Assembly: GCA_017849335.1 (NCBI GenBank)
Contig: JAFIHP010000423.1
Coordinates: 1-26,156 of the forward strand
Reading direction: 5' to 3'
DNA: 26,156 bases
From: Actinomycetales bacterium
GTDB taxonomy: Bacteria; Actinomycetota; Actinomycetes; S36-B12
The notes below the pieces were generated by a model. The model had not been told where the DNA came from. It ran no database searches and was given only the letters and a program-made list of their open reading frames with translations. A program made the translations under genes and the position numbers. This document shows, in pieces, positions 7,600 through 15,066 of the stretch. Within the stretch, counting starts at the first letter, position 1, and every line of letters begins with the position of its first letter.

Positions 7600-8142
7600 T
7601 CAGGCCGCCCGTCGAGAGGCGGCGCGCAGGCGGTCCAGCGTGGCCGGCGGAACGATGAGCGGCACGGCGTCGCCGGGCGCGCGCAGGATGCCGCGGAGCA
7701 CGTGCGTCGTGGAGATGGTCCGTGCGTGGTCGGCGACGGCCTCGCGCAGGCTCAGCTCGAGGCTCTTGCGCATGGCGGGCGTGACTCGGCTGACCCGGCC
7801 CAGGAGACGCTCGGTGAGGCTGCGGTCACCGCGGCGACGCGGTGCCGCATCGGTCCACGCGTCGGGTCCGAACGTCGCCTCGACGCTGGCGCGGATGCTC
7901 GCGAGGTCCACGCCGATCGCCCGCAGGGCGCGGGCGTCGCCCTCGGGGCCCCCGGCCAGGTCGCCGAGGGCGCGGCTCAGGTCGGCGGCCGTGATGCCGG
8001 CGCCGACGAGCGTCGGCTCACCGGCTGCGGCGAGCCCGATGAGCAGGTGGTGGCATCCGGTCGTCCCGTCGCCGCGCTCGGCTGCGAGGGTCCGCGCGCG
8101 GACCACGGCATCACGGGCATCGGTCGTGAATCGTTCGAGCAT
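7600..8142 (-). CDS. Clp N-terminal-domain protein
   Basis: A 180-residue protein made of two Clp-N-like repeats and no AAA+ ATPase. The first repeat starts MLERFTTDARDAVVRARTLA with GCHHLLIGLAA; the second has RVTPAMRKSLELSLREAVADHARTISTTHVLRGILRAPGD. In ClpA/ClpC this domain binds adaptors and substrates. Stand-alone versions in actinobacteria are of uncertain function and may act as adaptors or substrate scaffolds. The ATG at 8142 lies 3 bp after the stop of the HTH gene, so the two form an operon and are probably translationally coupled. A short basic Arg-rich C-terminus follows. Confidence 0.88.
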   Translation of the reverse strand: MLERFTTDARDAVVRARTLAAERGDGTTGCHHLLIGLAAAGEPTLVGAGITAADLSRALGDLAGGPEGDARALRAIGVDLASIRASVEATFGPDAWTDAAPRRRGDRSLTERLLGRVSRVTPAMRKSLELSLREAVADHARTISTTHVLRGILRAPGDAVPLIVPPATLDRLRAASRRAA

Positions 8143-8145
8143 CGC

Positions 8146-8346
8146 TCAGCCCTCCCGGCGCTGGTGCTTCTGATGGACGGCCTGCTTGCTGACGCCGAGG
8201 ACCGCGGCGATCTCGGCCCAGCTCCAGCCGAGCCGGCGCGCGTTGTCGACGTGCACGGCCTCCAGTCGGTCGGCGAGCCGGTGCAGCGCGGCGACCGCCG
8301 CGAGCCCGACCGCGGGGTCGGCGGCAGTGAGTGCGTCCTCGTCCAT
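8146..8346 (-). CDS. Small helix-turn-helix regulator
   Basis: A 66-residue protein. Residues 14-38 form a helix with Leu/Ala spacing (VAALHRLADRLEAVHVDNARRLG) that may dimerise, and residues 41-62 (WSWAEIAAVLGVSKQAVHQKHQ) are a clear helix-turn-helix. The ATG at 8346 was chosen over an upstream start at 8442 because the -10 element lies six bases before it and the upstream extension would run through the promoter and operators. No ribosome site precedes it, so the mRNA is probably leaderless. It is the first gene of a two-gene operon with the Clp-N protein, and two palindromes overlap its promoter, suggesting autorepression. Confidence 0.85.
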   Translation of the reverse strand: MDEDALTAADPAVGLAAVAALHRLADRLEAVHVDNARRLGWSWAEIAAVLGVSKQAVHQKHQRREG

Positions 8347-8348
8347 GG

Positions 8349-8397
8349 CGTCAACGTACCTTGACGGACCGCGAGGCGTCAAGAAATGTTGACGCCT
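8349..8397 (-). promoter_or_regulatory. Leaderless promoter with two tandem CGTCAA-N6-TTGACG operators
   Basis: Two palindromes with identical 6-bp arms, CGTCAA-N6-TTGACG, lie at 8349-8366 and 8377-8394; the second extends to 9-bp arms (8374-8397). Their centres are 28 bp apart, close to whole helical turns. On the minus strand TTGACG at 8382-8377 is a good -35, followed after 18 bp by TACGTT at 8358-8353 as the -10, which ends six bases before the ATG at 8346. Bound protein would cover both promoter elements, so negative autoregulation by the encoded HTH protein is the simplest reading. Confidence 0.65.
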
Positions 8398-8453
8398 GGT
8401 TCCGGCGAGCGCCTCGGCCGGCTCGGGGCGCTCGCCCGGCATAGGGTGACGCC

Positions 8454-9686
8454 GTGACGACGCCGGGACCGCGGGCCGCGCTGGCCCGAGGCCTGGCCTT
8501 CGTCGGGGCGGCCACCGTCCTCGGCAACGGTGCCGCGTTCTTGCTGACGATGGTCGCCGCGCGCGTGCTGACGCCCGCGGAGTTCGGCGCCCTCGGGGCT
8601 CTCCTCGGAATGCTCGTGATCATCTCGACCGTCAGCATCGCGACCCAGGCGCTGACGGCTCGACAGGTCGCCGTCGCGCCGGACGCCGCCACACGGGCGG
8701 AGGTCGAGGGCCAGGCCGTCCGGCTGGCCGTGCTCGTGGGCGCGGCGATCGTCGTGGGCGGCCTCGTCGTCGCCTGGCCGCTGGGAGTGATCTTCACGAT
8801 TCCGACCGTGGCCGTCGCGACCGGCATCGCCTCACTCGGCTTCGTCGTCGTCGGCTCGGCGGCGATGGGCATCTCGCAAGGTCGCGAGGAGCACCTGCGC
8901 CTGTCGTGGTCGTTCCTGGCCAACCAGCTCGGTCGGGCGGCCGGCGGCATCGTGTTCGTGCTCGTCCTGGGCAGCGTCACCGGGGTCGGCGTCGGCATCC
9001 TCGTCGGCTGCGCCGTGGGGGCGGCGATCGCGTACCGCATCTCCTGCCCCGGTGCCTGGGGACCGCACGTCTCGCGCGGCGTCGCGACGGAGTTCGGCCA
9101 CGTCGTGCACGCGCTGCTGGTGCTGTTCACGCTGACGAACGTCGACGTGCTGCTGGCCCGTCTGTTCCTCGACGCCGACCAGTCGGGGGAGTACTCGGTC
9201 GGGGTCCAGCTGGCGAAGATCGCGTTCTTCCTGCCCGGGGCGATCGTGATCGTGCTGTTCCCCAAGATGACCGGCGGGAACACGCGCCGGGCGGTCTACG
9301 TCGCCACGGCGCTGACGGCGGTGGTCGGCGTGGGTGTCACGGGCTTCAGCCTGCTCTTCGGCAACCTCGTGGCCCGGATCCTCGGCGGTGCTCAGTACAC
9401 CGACCTCGGCTCGGAGATCTGGCTGTTCGCCCTGGAAGGCTCGGCGTTCGCGCTCGTCCAGGTGCTGCTCTACGGCCGGCTCGCCACGCAGGACCGCTCG
9501 GCGGTCCTCGCGGTCTGGGCCGGACTGGTCGTCCTCGTCGCGGTCGTGGTGTTCTGGCGCCACGACTCCCTCGCGGAGATCGTCACCTCCGTCGTCGCCG
9601 TGTCGCTGGTCCTCACCGCTGCCGGGCTGCTCATGGACCGTCGCAAGCCGGCATCCGTCCCCGTCCCGATGGAGACCGCGGAGTAG
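8454..9686 (+). CDS. Polysaccharide/lipid-linked oligosaccharide flippase-like membrane protein (Wzx/MATE superfamily)
   Basis: A 410-residue protein with about 12 hydrophobic helices. The start GLAFVGAATVLGNGAAFLLTMVAARVLTPAEFGALGALLGMLVIISTVS matches the first two helices of Wzx-type polysaccharide exporters. Later segments such as TNVDVLLARLFLDADQSGEYSVGVQLAKIAFFLPGAIVIVLFPKM are typical of the second half of the family. These proteins flip undecaprenyl-linked sugars across the membrane. No glycosyltransferase or other polysaccharide gene lies beside it, so its substrate is open. GTG at 8454 is preceded by TAGGGT (8442-8447) with a six-base gap, which fits a leaderless start. Its stop abuts the convergent nucleosidase gene with no spacer. 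Confidence 0.85.
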   Translation: MTTPGPRAALARGLAFVGAATVLGNGAAFLLTMVAARVLTPAEFGALGALLGMLVIISTVSIATQALTARQVAVAPDAATRAEVEGQAVRLAVLVGAAIVVGGLVVAWPLGVIFTIPTVAVATGIASLGFVVVGSAAMGISQGREEHLRLSWSFLANQLGRAAGGIVFVLVLGSVTGVGVGILVGCAVGAAIAYRISCPGAWGPHVSRGVATEFGHVVHALLVLFTLTNVDVLLARLFLDADQSGEYSVGVQLAKIAFFLPGAIVIVLFPKMTGGNTRRAVYVATALTAVVGVGVTGFSLLFGNLVARILGGAQYTDLGSEIWLFALEGSAFALVQVLLYGRLATQDRSAVLAVWAGLVVLVAVVVFWRHDSLAEIVTSVVAVSLVLTAAGLLMDRRKPASVPVPMETAE

Positions 9687-10262
9687 CTACCCGAGCAGCT
9701 CCGCCCGGACCCAGTCGCCCAGTCGCTCGGCGCACTCGTCGACGTTCTGCTTCCACGTCCGCGCCGCCGAGTCCCCCGCGCGGTCGCTGACCTGCTTGAC
9801 GAGGGTGACGGGCACGCCGGCGGCACGTGCGGCGAGGGCGACGGCGTAGCCCTCCATGTCGACGAGGTCGGCGGTCCGGGCCAGCCGCTCGCGGGTCGCC
9901 GGATCCGACACGAACACGTCGCCCGTCGCCAGGGTCAGCCCTGCGTCGGTAAGCCGCACCGGCTCACCGAAGCGCATGCCGGTGAGCCCGAAGAGGGCGT
10001 CGTCGTCGAGGTCGTGCTGGACGACCGTGCAGACCACGTGCGTGCCGGCCACGTCGTCGCGCAGGGCGCCGGCCGTGCCCAGGTTGACGACCGCCGACGG
10101 TGACGCGTCGGCCAGCGTGAGCGCGACCGCGATGGCGGCGTTCACCTTCCCCACGCCCGTGACGAGGACCGGCAGGTCGCTGACGTGCAGGTGCGTTGCC
10201 TCCTCCTCCAGGGCGACGACGAGCAACGGCCGGTCGGATGAGATGGTTCGATGGAGCCGCAC
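9687..10262 (-). CDS. 5'-methylthioadenosine/S-adenosylhomocysteine nucleosidase-like protein
   Basis: About 191 residues from GTG 10262, shorter than the roughly 230 usual for MTA/SAH nucleosidases. Family features are the N-terminal ALEEEA (E19-E21 region), TGVGKVNAAIA, NLGTAGAL, the purine/ribose-binding VDMEGYAVA (E137, compare VEMEG) and the catalytic Asp in VKQVSDRAGDSA (D160). The missing length lies mostly between NLGTAGAL and VDMEGY. The enzyme would cleave the N-glycosidic bond of MTA, SAH or a related nucleoside in the methionine-salvage or SAM cycle. GTG 10262 is favoured because TACGTT (10274-10269) ends six bases before it, like the HTH gene; a TTG at 10226 is possible. The 5' end faces the divergent gene at 10287. 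Confidence 0.82.
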   Translation of the reverse strand: MRLHRTISSDRPLLVVALEEEATHLHVSDLPVLVTGVGKVNAAIAVALTLADASPSAVVNLGTAGALRDDVAGTHVVCTVVQHDLDDDALFGLTGMRFGEPVRLTDAGLTLATGDVFVSDPATRERLARTADLVDMEGYAVALAARAAGVPVTLVKQVSDRAGDSAARTWKQNVDECAERLGDWVRAELLG

Positions 10263-10274
10263 GCGGGCAACGTA
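10263..10274 (-). promoter_or_regulatory. -10 element of a probable leaderless promoter for the nucleosidase gene
   Basis: On the minus strand TACGTT (10274-10269) is followed by six bases and then GTG at 10262. The identical hexamer and gap occur before the HTH gene at 8346. No ribosome site exists between them. The -35 is not clear. Confidence 0.4.
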
Positions 10275-10286
10275 CTGGAGGTGCAG

Positions 10287-11537
10287 GTGTCGGAAGACCC
10301 GACCGAGGCGCCGCGCCGCCGCGGGCGTCGTTGGGTGATCGCGATCTCGGTGGTCGTCGTGGCCGCGCTCCTGGTCGGGGGAGGCGTCGCCCTGGGGCGC
10401 GTCACGGCTCCGGGGCCGGCCGTCGTCGTGGCTGCCGGACCCGTGGTGGAGGCGTCGCCGGAGGCCGAGCCGATCCCGGTCGGCCTGCCGCCCTCGCCGG
10501 ACCCCGCCGAGTCGACGCCGGGGCCGGTCGTGCTCGTCGCGGCGAACGCGACCGGTGGTCCGGCCGTGGTGATGACCGCCGGTGACGACCTGCCCGACAC
10601 GTCGACCCAGGCGCTGGGCTACCGCGTGACGAGCGAGGGGGTCAGCCCCGGGCAGGTCGCAGCAGTGCTGGCGAACACCCTCGGCGCGACCGGCACGCCG
10701 GTCGAGGCGTCCGGGACCTGGACGGTCGGGTCGCAGACCGGTCGACGACTCGTCGTCCAGGGCGACCCCCTGGTCAGCTGGGAGTTCACCGACGCGCAGG
10801 CGACCGCGCAGCCGGCGACCGGTCCGCCGATGGACGCGGACCAGGCCATCGGCCTCGCGAAGAACCTGCTGAGCAGCATCGGCGTCGACACCGAGACCGT
10901 GGACTGGCAGGTGGACCGCTACTCCGGCCACACCGAGGTCACCGCCTGGCAGACCGTCGACCGAGCCCGCACCAGCTTGTCCTGGAAGGTCGGGCTCGAC
11001 CCGGCCGGCACCATCGTCAGCGCCAGCGGCTTCTCCGCCGGCCTTCGCCAGGTGCCCGGCTACCCGGTCGTCGGGGCACGCACCGCCGTCAATCGGACGA
11101 GCATGGCGGGATGGAGCTCGCTGGTCCCGCGGCTGGTCAGCCCCGGAAGCAGCCAGCCGTCGCCCACACCGAGCCCGTCGGGTTCGCCGGACGCGACCGG
11201 TGCCGAGCCGGCTGACACCCTGCCGAGCGACACGTTCGGCACGTACGCCCCGTCGACGCTTCCTAGCCAGCTCACGACCGACAACACGGGCGCGTCGACG
11301 CCGCCCGTGCCGGACCCCAGCCCGTCCTCGCGGCCCTCGCTCGCCGTCCCGGTCACCACGGTGACGGCCGACTCAGCGGACCTCGGCGTCGCGCAGTACT
11401 GGCAGCCGGACGGCAGCCTGCTGATCCTCCCGGCGTACGTCATCACGGCGTCGGACGGCAGCCGGTGGTCCGTCCTGGCGATCGACGGCAGCTACGTCGA
11501 CTTCGTCCCGACCGACCCGAGCCCCGTGTCGTCCTGA
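10287..11537 (+). CDS. Membrane-anchored Ser/Pro-rich extracytoplasmic protein of unknown function
   Basis: A 416-residue protein starting at GTG 10287, which follows GGAGG (10277-10281) by five bases; an ATG at 10251 lacks such a site. A short Arg-rich cytoplasmic tail (10-15) precedes one transmembrane helix (about 16-36). The rest is outside: a first folded part (about 95-260) with segments GYRVTSEGVSPGQVAAVLANTLG and MDADQAIGLAKNLLSSIGVD, then a Pro/Ser/Thr linker (about 275-365), then a short final segment with YWQPDGSLLILPAYVITASDG and WSVLAIDGSYVDF. I recognise no named family. Similar anchored proteins in actinobacteria often sit beside tRNA genes and are annotated hypothetical. It is divergent from the nucleosidase gene. 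Confidence 0.88.
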   Translation: MSEDPTEAPRRRGRRWVIAISVVVVAALLVGGGVALGRVTAPGPAVVVAAGPVVEASPEAEPIPVGLPPSPDPAESTPGPVVLVAANATGGPAVVMTAGDDLPDTSTQALGYRVTSEGVSPGQVAAVLANTLGATGTPVEASGTWTVGSQTGRRLVVQGDPLVSWEFTDAQATAQPATGPPMDADQAIGLAKNLLSSIGVDTETVDWQVDRYSGHTEVTAWQTVDRARTSLSWKVGLDPAGTIVSASGFSAGLRQVPGYPVVGARTAVNRTSMAGWSSLVPRLVSPGSSQPSPTPSPSGSPDATGAEPADTLPSDTFGTYAPSTLPSQLTTDNTGASTPPVPDPSPSSRPSLAVPVTTVTADSADLGVAQYWQPDGSLLILPAYVITASDGSRWSVLAIDGSYVDFVPTDPSPVSS

Positions 11538-11553
11538 CCGATCGGCACGCCGG

Positions 11554-11559
11554 TACGGT
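11554..11559 (+). promoter_or_regulatory. Candidate -10 element for tRNA-Ser(UGA)
   Basis: TACGGT lies nine bases before the mature 5' end of the tRNA. The -35 region is not convincing, so this is tentative. Confidence 0.3.
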
Positions 11560-11568
11560 GGGCGCCCT

Positions 11569-11653
11569 GGCGAGGTGGCAGAGCGGCCGATTGCAGGCGC
11601 CTTGAAAGCGCCCGAGGGGCAACCCTCCGGGGGTTCAAATCCCTCCCTCGCCG
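11569..11653 (+). tRNA. tRNA-Ser(UGA)
   Basis: An 85-nt type II tRNA. The acceptor stem GGCGAGG pairs with CCTCGCC (11646-11652) and G11653 is the discriminator. The anticodon arm GGCGC-CTTGAAA-GCGCC carries anticodon TGA at 11603-11605. A long variable arm (around CGAGGGGCAACCCTCCG) and the T-loop GTTCAAATC are present. CCA is not encoded. A GTG reading frame begins at 11655, one base after the mature 3' end. Confidence 0.95.
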
Positions 11654-11654
11654 C

Positions 11655-12119
11655 GTGTCTGTGGCGCTGATCCTGGTCGACGTCGCCTGGATCGTCGGTT
11701 CGTCCGTCGCGGTCGGCGCGACGGCACCGCGCTGGCCGGCCGCGTGGGTGAGCCGCGACCGCTTCCCGGTGTGCCGGTGGCCGGGCGAGTCGCCGCAGCT
11801 CTACCGCCGGCTCGGCGTGTCGCGGTTCGCGAGCCGGCTGCCGGAAGGCGGTGCCAGCTTCGGCGGGCGGAGCAAGGCGGCGATGGGAGGCTCGTCGGTC
11901 GCCGACCTGAGGCAGCACCTGGCCGAGGTGCGCCGGGCCGAGTGGGTGCACTGGTGGTCGATCGCGCTCTCGGTCGTGATCGTGCTGTTCAACCCGCTGT
12001 GGCTCACGGTGGCCTTCGTGGTCGCCGTCGCGCTCGGCAACCTGCCGTTCCTCCTGGTGTTGCGCAACAATCGCCTCCGGATCGCGCGCGCGGTCGAGTG
12101 GAGGGCGGCGAGCACATGA
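11655..12119 (+). CDS. CrtO-like glycosyl-diaponeurosporenoate acyltransferase-family protein
   Basis: A 154-residue membrane protein. Hydrophobic helices lie at about 3-22 and 98-133. Between them is the conserved core of the CrtO-like acyltransferase family: FPVCRWPGESPQLYRRLGVSRF, SRLPEGGASFGG-SKA and a DLRQHLAEVRRAEWVHW segment with Glu/His residues. Staphylococcal CrtO acylates a carotenoid sugar; the actinobacterial homologues are uncharacterised, and no carotenoid gene is nearby. The GTG at 11655 starts one base after the tRNA-Ser end and has no ribosome site; another in-frame GTG lies at 11661. The first helix must be included, so no later start is likely. The stop overlaps the YihY gene by four bases (ATGA), so the pair is co-translated. 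Confidence 0.8.
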   Translation: MSVALILVDVAWIVGSSVAVGATAPRWPAAWVSRDRFPVCRWPGESPQLYRRLGVSRFASRLPEGGASFGGRSKAAMGGSSVADLRQHLAEVRRAEWVHWWSIALSVVIVLFNPLWLTVAFVVAVALGNLPFLLVLRNNRLRIARAVEWRAAST

Positions 12120-12949
12120 CGACCCTCCCGTCGTTCGCCGGCCGCGTGCGCGAGTGGCCGGTCGTCAGCTTCCCGCTCCTCCTCCTCTCGCGCTTCTTCC
12201 GGCTCGAGTTGCTGGAGCGTTCCTTCGGGCTCGCGGCGCAGGCGTTCGTCGCCTTGCTCCCGCTCGTCATCGCGGTCGTGTCCGTGTTCGTGGACGACAG
12301 CGGCGCCCTCATCGCCGGCCAGCTGTCGGACCGCTACGGGCTCGACCAGGTGGCCCGTCGGGCGATCGAGTCGCTGTTCACCGCGACGACCGATGTCGTC
12401 ACGATCTCGTGGCTCGCCCTGGCGATGTCGTTCCTGTCGGCGTTCTCGCTGTCGCGTCGGCTCGCCCGGACCTACGCGGCCATCTTCGAGGTGCCGCCGC
12501 TCCCGCGCCGGCAGACGTGGCACGGACTCGTCTGGATCGCCCTGCAGGTCAGCCTGCTCATCGTCGCGTCCACGATGCGCGACATCTACCGGTCGCAGGG
12601 CGGCGTCATCGAGGTCCTGGCCGTGATCGGCCTGGTCGCCACCTGGCTGTTCGTGGACTGGTTCGGCGTGCGGCTGCTCGTGCCCGCCGTCGCCAACAGG
12701 CTGATCATCGCGTCCGCGATCGTGTGCGGGATCGGCCGTCTCGGCGTCACGGTGTGGGCGGCGATCTACATGCCCACGGCGATGTCGGACCAGGCCGCCC
12801 AGTACGGCCCGATCGGCGTGACCTTCACGATCTTCACGTACCTGCTGGTCAACGTCGTGGTCTACCTCGCGGGCCCGCTCCTGGTGACGAGCTGGCTCAC
12901 CTGGCGGGCCGAGCGGTCGGCCGGCCGGCAGCTGACGCTCGACACCTAG
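12116..12949 (+). CDS. YihY/BrkB-family inner-membrane protein
   Basis: A 277-residue protein with six hydrophobic segments (for example about 40-60, 95-115, 140-158, 168-190, 198-218 and 235-262). It resembles the YihY/virulence factor BrkB family: LERSFGLAAQAFVALLPLVIAVVSVF, LALAMSFLSAFSLSRRLARTYAAIFEV and YLLVNVVVYLAGPLLVTSWL. This family was once called ribonuclease BN but is now seen as a membrane protein of unknown transport or envelope function. The ATG at 12116 overlaps the upstream stop by four bases. The gene ends 30 bp before the convergent alcohol dehydrogenase. Confidence 0.85.
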   Translation: MTTLPSFAGRVREWPVVSFPLLLLSRFFRLELLERSFGLAAQAFVALLPLVIAVVSVFVDDSGALIAGQLSDRYGLDQVARRAIESLFTATTDVVTISWLALAMSFLSAFSLSRRLARTYAAIFEVPPLPRRQTWHGLVWIALQVSLLIVASTMRDIYRSQGGVIEVLAVIGLVATWLFVDWFGVRLLVPAVANRLIIASAIVCGIGRLGVTVWAAIYMPTAMSDQAAQYGPIGVTFTIFTYLLVNVVVYLAGPLLVTSWLTWRAERSAGRQLTLDT

Positions 12950-12979
12950 GCCGAGCGCGACCGCCGGCGCGGCCGGACG

Positions 12980-14026
12980 TCACGCTGTCAGGGACGCCGT
13001 GTCGATGACGAAGCGGTAGCGCACGTCGCTGGCGACCACGCGGTCCCAGGCCTCGTTGACCTGCTGGACGGCGATCGTCTCGATGTCCGCGCCGAGCCCG
13101 TGCTCGCCGCAGAAGTCCAGCATCTCCTGGGTCTGCGGGATGCTGCCGTTGTTGGTCCCGGAGATGCGTCGCCGCTGAGCGACCAGCGAGAACGGGCTCA
13201 CCGTGAGGTCGTTCTCCGGCAGGCCGACCATGACGAGCGTGCCGTCGAGGCCGAGGAGGCGCAGATACGGGTCCAGCGAGGTGATCGAGCTGGCGGTGTT
13301 GACGATGAGGTCGAGCGAGTTGCGCGCTGCTCGCATGGCGTTCTTGTCGGAGGACACGAGGAACTCGTCGGCGCCGAGGCGGCGGGCGTCCTCCTCCTTG
13401 CTCGGCGAATGGCTGATGACCGTGACGTCGGCCCCCATCGCGGAGGCGATCTTCACGCCCATGTGACCCAGACCGCCCAGCCCGACGATGCCGACGCGGA
13501 CGCCGGGACCGGCCTTCCACACCGCCAGCGGCTGGTACAGGGTGATGCCGGCGCACAGCAGGGGCGCCGCGACGTCGAGCCCCAGGGAGTCGGGCAGGCG
13601 CAGCACGTAGTTCTCGTCGACCACGATGTGGGTCGAGTACCCGCCGTAGGTCGGCGTCGTCCGGTCGGCCTCGGTGCCGTTGTACGTCGCGCTGACGTGG
13701 CCCGTGCAGTACGACTGCTCGCCGGCCAGGCACGCCGCGCACTCGCGGCACGAGTCCACGTAGCAGCCGACGCCGACGCGGTCGCCGGGCGCGAAGCGCG
13801 TGACGGAGTCGCCGACGGCGGTGACGACGCCGGCGATCTCGTGCCCCGGCACCATCGGGAAGATCGAGGTGAACCACTCCTCGCGTGCCTGGTGGATGTC
13901 GGAGTGGCAGATGCCCGCGTAGGCGATGTCGATCGCGACGTCGTTGGGGCCGACGTCCCTGCGCTGGACGACGAACGGTGCGAGGGGTGCGCCGGCGGCG
14001 GGGGCGGCGTAGGCGGCGACGTCCAT
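12980..14026 (-). CDS. Zinc-dependent NAD(P) alcohol dehydrogenase
   Basis: A 348-residue medium-chain dehydrogenase. Catalytic zinc ligands are visible at C40 (AGICHSDIH), H62/E63 (VPGHEIAG) and the later LLCAGITLY region. The structural-zinc lobe is the Cys cluster CYVDSCRECAACLAGEQSYC. The cofactor-binding Rossmann motif is GLGGLGHMGVKIASAMGA. The sequence type resembles the cinnamyl-alcohol/YahK aldehyde-reductase branch, which reduces aldehydes with NADPH. The ATG at 14026 follows AAGGAG by six bases. The gene lies 75 bp after the ROK kinase on the same strand and may be co-transcribed with it, with no obvious shared pathway. Confidence 0.93.
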   Translation of the reverse strand: MDVAAYAAPAAGAPLAPFVVQRRDVGPNDVAIDIAYAGICHSDIHQAREEWFTSIFPMVPGHEIAGVVTAVGDSVTRFAPGDRVGVGCYVDSCRECAACLAGEQSYCTGHVSATYNGTEADRTTPTYGGYSTHIVVDENYVLRLPDSLGLDVAAPLLCAGITLYQPLAVWKAGPGVRVGIVGLGGLGHMGVKIASAMGADVTVISHSPSKEEDARRLGADEFLVSSDKNAMRAARNSLDLIVNTASSITSLDPYLRLLGLDGTLVMVGLPENDLTVSPFSLVAQRRRISGTNNGSIPQTQEMLDFCGEHGLGADIETIAVQQVNEAWDRVVASDVRYRFVIDTASLTA

Positions 14027-14101
14027 GGGGTTCTCCTTCGTCGAACGGGTGAGGGCGTGCGGATCGAACGGTCTGCGGTGGAGCGGCCTGCGGACGACGC
14101 G

Positions 14102-14860
14102 TCAGTCGACGGTCAGCCGCCAGATGCGTGCGCCGCCGACGAGGGCGGCGGAGTTCGGCACGATCACGACGTCGTCCCCGAGCCAGCCGAGGACGGTGGC
14201 GGTGATGTTCCGTGAGTTGCCGCCCCCAAGGTACAGGCGGTCCCAGAGGAAGACCGGACGCAGTCCGCCGACGACCTTCGCGACCCGGCGCGACCACATG
14301 GCGTTGCCGAGGCGGCGGCGCTCATGCTCGCCGATGTACGTGTCGTAGGACAGGCCCCAGCGCACCGGCGCCTGGGAGAGCTCCAGGTGCGGGGCCAGCC
14401 GGCCGCCGTCGTAGATCGCGCAGCCCAGGCCCGTGCCGAGGGTGAGGACCAGCTCGAGGCCGACGCCGGACACCACGCCCGCACCGTGCACCTCAGCGTC
14501 GTTGAGGACGCGGGTGGGCAGGCCCAGGGCGGTCTGCAGAGCCGTCTGCGCGTCGAACCCCTCCCACTGCTCGACCAGCTCGGGAAGCACGCGAGACCGG
14601 GGGCCCGAGCGGGTGACGTAGTGCGGCGTCGTGACGACGACGCCGTGGCGGATCATCCCGGGCAGTCCGACCGTGACGCGCTCGGCGGCCGGCAGGCTCG
14701 CCGCGAGGTCGACGAGGGTCTGCACGAAGAGGTCGGTCGTGAGCGGGTAGGGGGTGGGCACGCGGATCGGGTGCGCGCGCATCGTGCCGGCATCGTCGAG
14801 GACGGACGCCTTGATGCCGCCTCCGCCGCAGTCGATGGACAGGGTCGTCACGCGGTGCAT
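14102..14860 (-). CDS. ROK-family sugar kinase (polyphosphate-glucokinase-like)
   Basis: A 252-residue protein. The N-terminal phosphate-binding motif is LSIDCGGGGIKASVLD, the catalytic Asp is D121 in LNDAEVHG, and the second phosphate motif is LVLTLGTGLGCAIYDGG. VGLPGMIRHGVV and LYLGGGNSRNI are further family features. It resembles the actinobacterial polyphosphate/ATP glucokinase branch of ROK kinases. The canonical HxGxGxCxxCxxxGC zinc motif of other ROK members is absent, as in that branch. ATG 14860 is used; an in-frame GTG at 14851 is an alternative and no good ribosome site helps decide. Sugar and phosphoryl donor are not proved by sequence. Confidence 0.85.
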   Translation of the reverse strand: MHRVTTLSIDCGGGGIKASVLDDAGTMRAHPIRVPTPYPLTTDLFVQTLVDLAASLPAAERVTVGLPGMIRHGVVVTTPHYVTRSGPRSRVLPELVEQWEGFDAQTALQTALGLPTRVLNDAEVHGAGVVSGVGLELVLTLGTGLGCAIYDGGRLAPHLELSQAPVRWGLSYDTYIGEHERRRLGNAMWSRRVAKVVGGLRPVFLWDRLYLGGGNSRNITATVLGWLGDDVVIVPNSAALVGGARIWRLTVD

Positions 14861-14917
14861 TCTGCCGCTCGGGCGCCGGGTATCCTTGGCGGGCCGTCGG
14901 AGCGATCCGGTCGGCGG

Positions 14918-15010
14918 GGAGGCATCGCCTAGTCCGGTCTATGGCGCCGCACTGCTAATGCGGTTTGGGTCTCAAGCCCATCGAGGGTTCAAATCCCTCT
15001 GCCTCCGCCA
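14918..15010 (+). tRNA. tRNA-Ser(GCU)
   Basis: A type II tRNA of 93 nt including an encoded CCA (15008-15010). The acceptor stem GGAGGCA pairs with TGCCTCC (15000-15006) and G15007 is the discriminator. The anticodon arm CCGCA-CTGCTAA-TGCGG carries GCT at 14954-14956. The long variable arm and the T-loop GGGTTCAAATCCC are clear. Confidence 0.95.
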
Positions 15011-15066
15011 CGCGCCCAGCGCGTTCGGCTGGCCCCTCGGGTGTGGGAGGAGCGCCAGCGACGGCT

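Noticed and set aside
10274..10931. Long N-terminal extension of the nucleosidase frame
   Set aside because: It is antisense to the anchored Ser/Pro-rich protein and lacks homology; the nucleosidase fold begins near 10262.
13100..14215. A 371-codon plus-strand frame opposite the alcohol dehydrogenase
   Set aside because: It is a shadow frame; the dehydrogenase on the other strand has all zinc and cofactor motifs.
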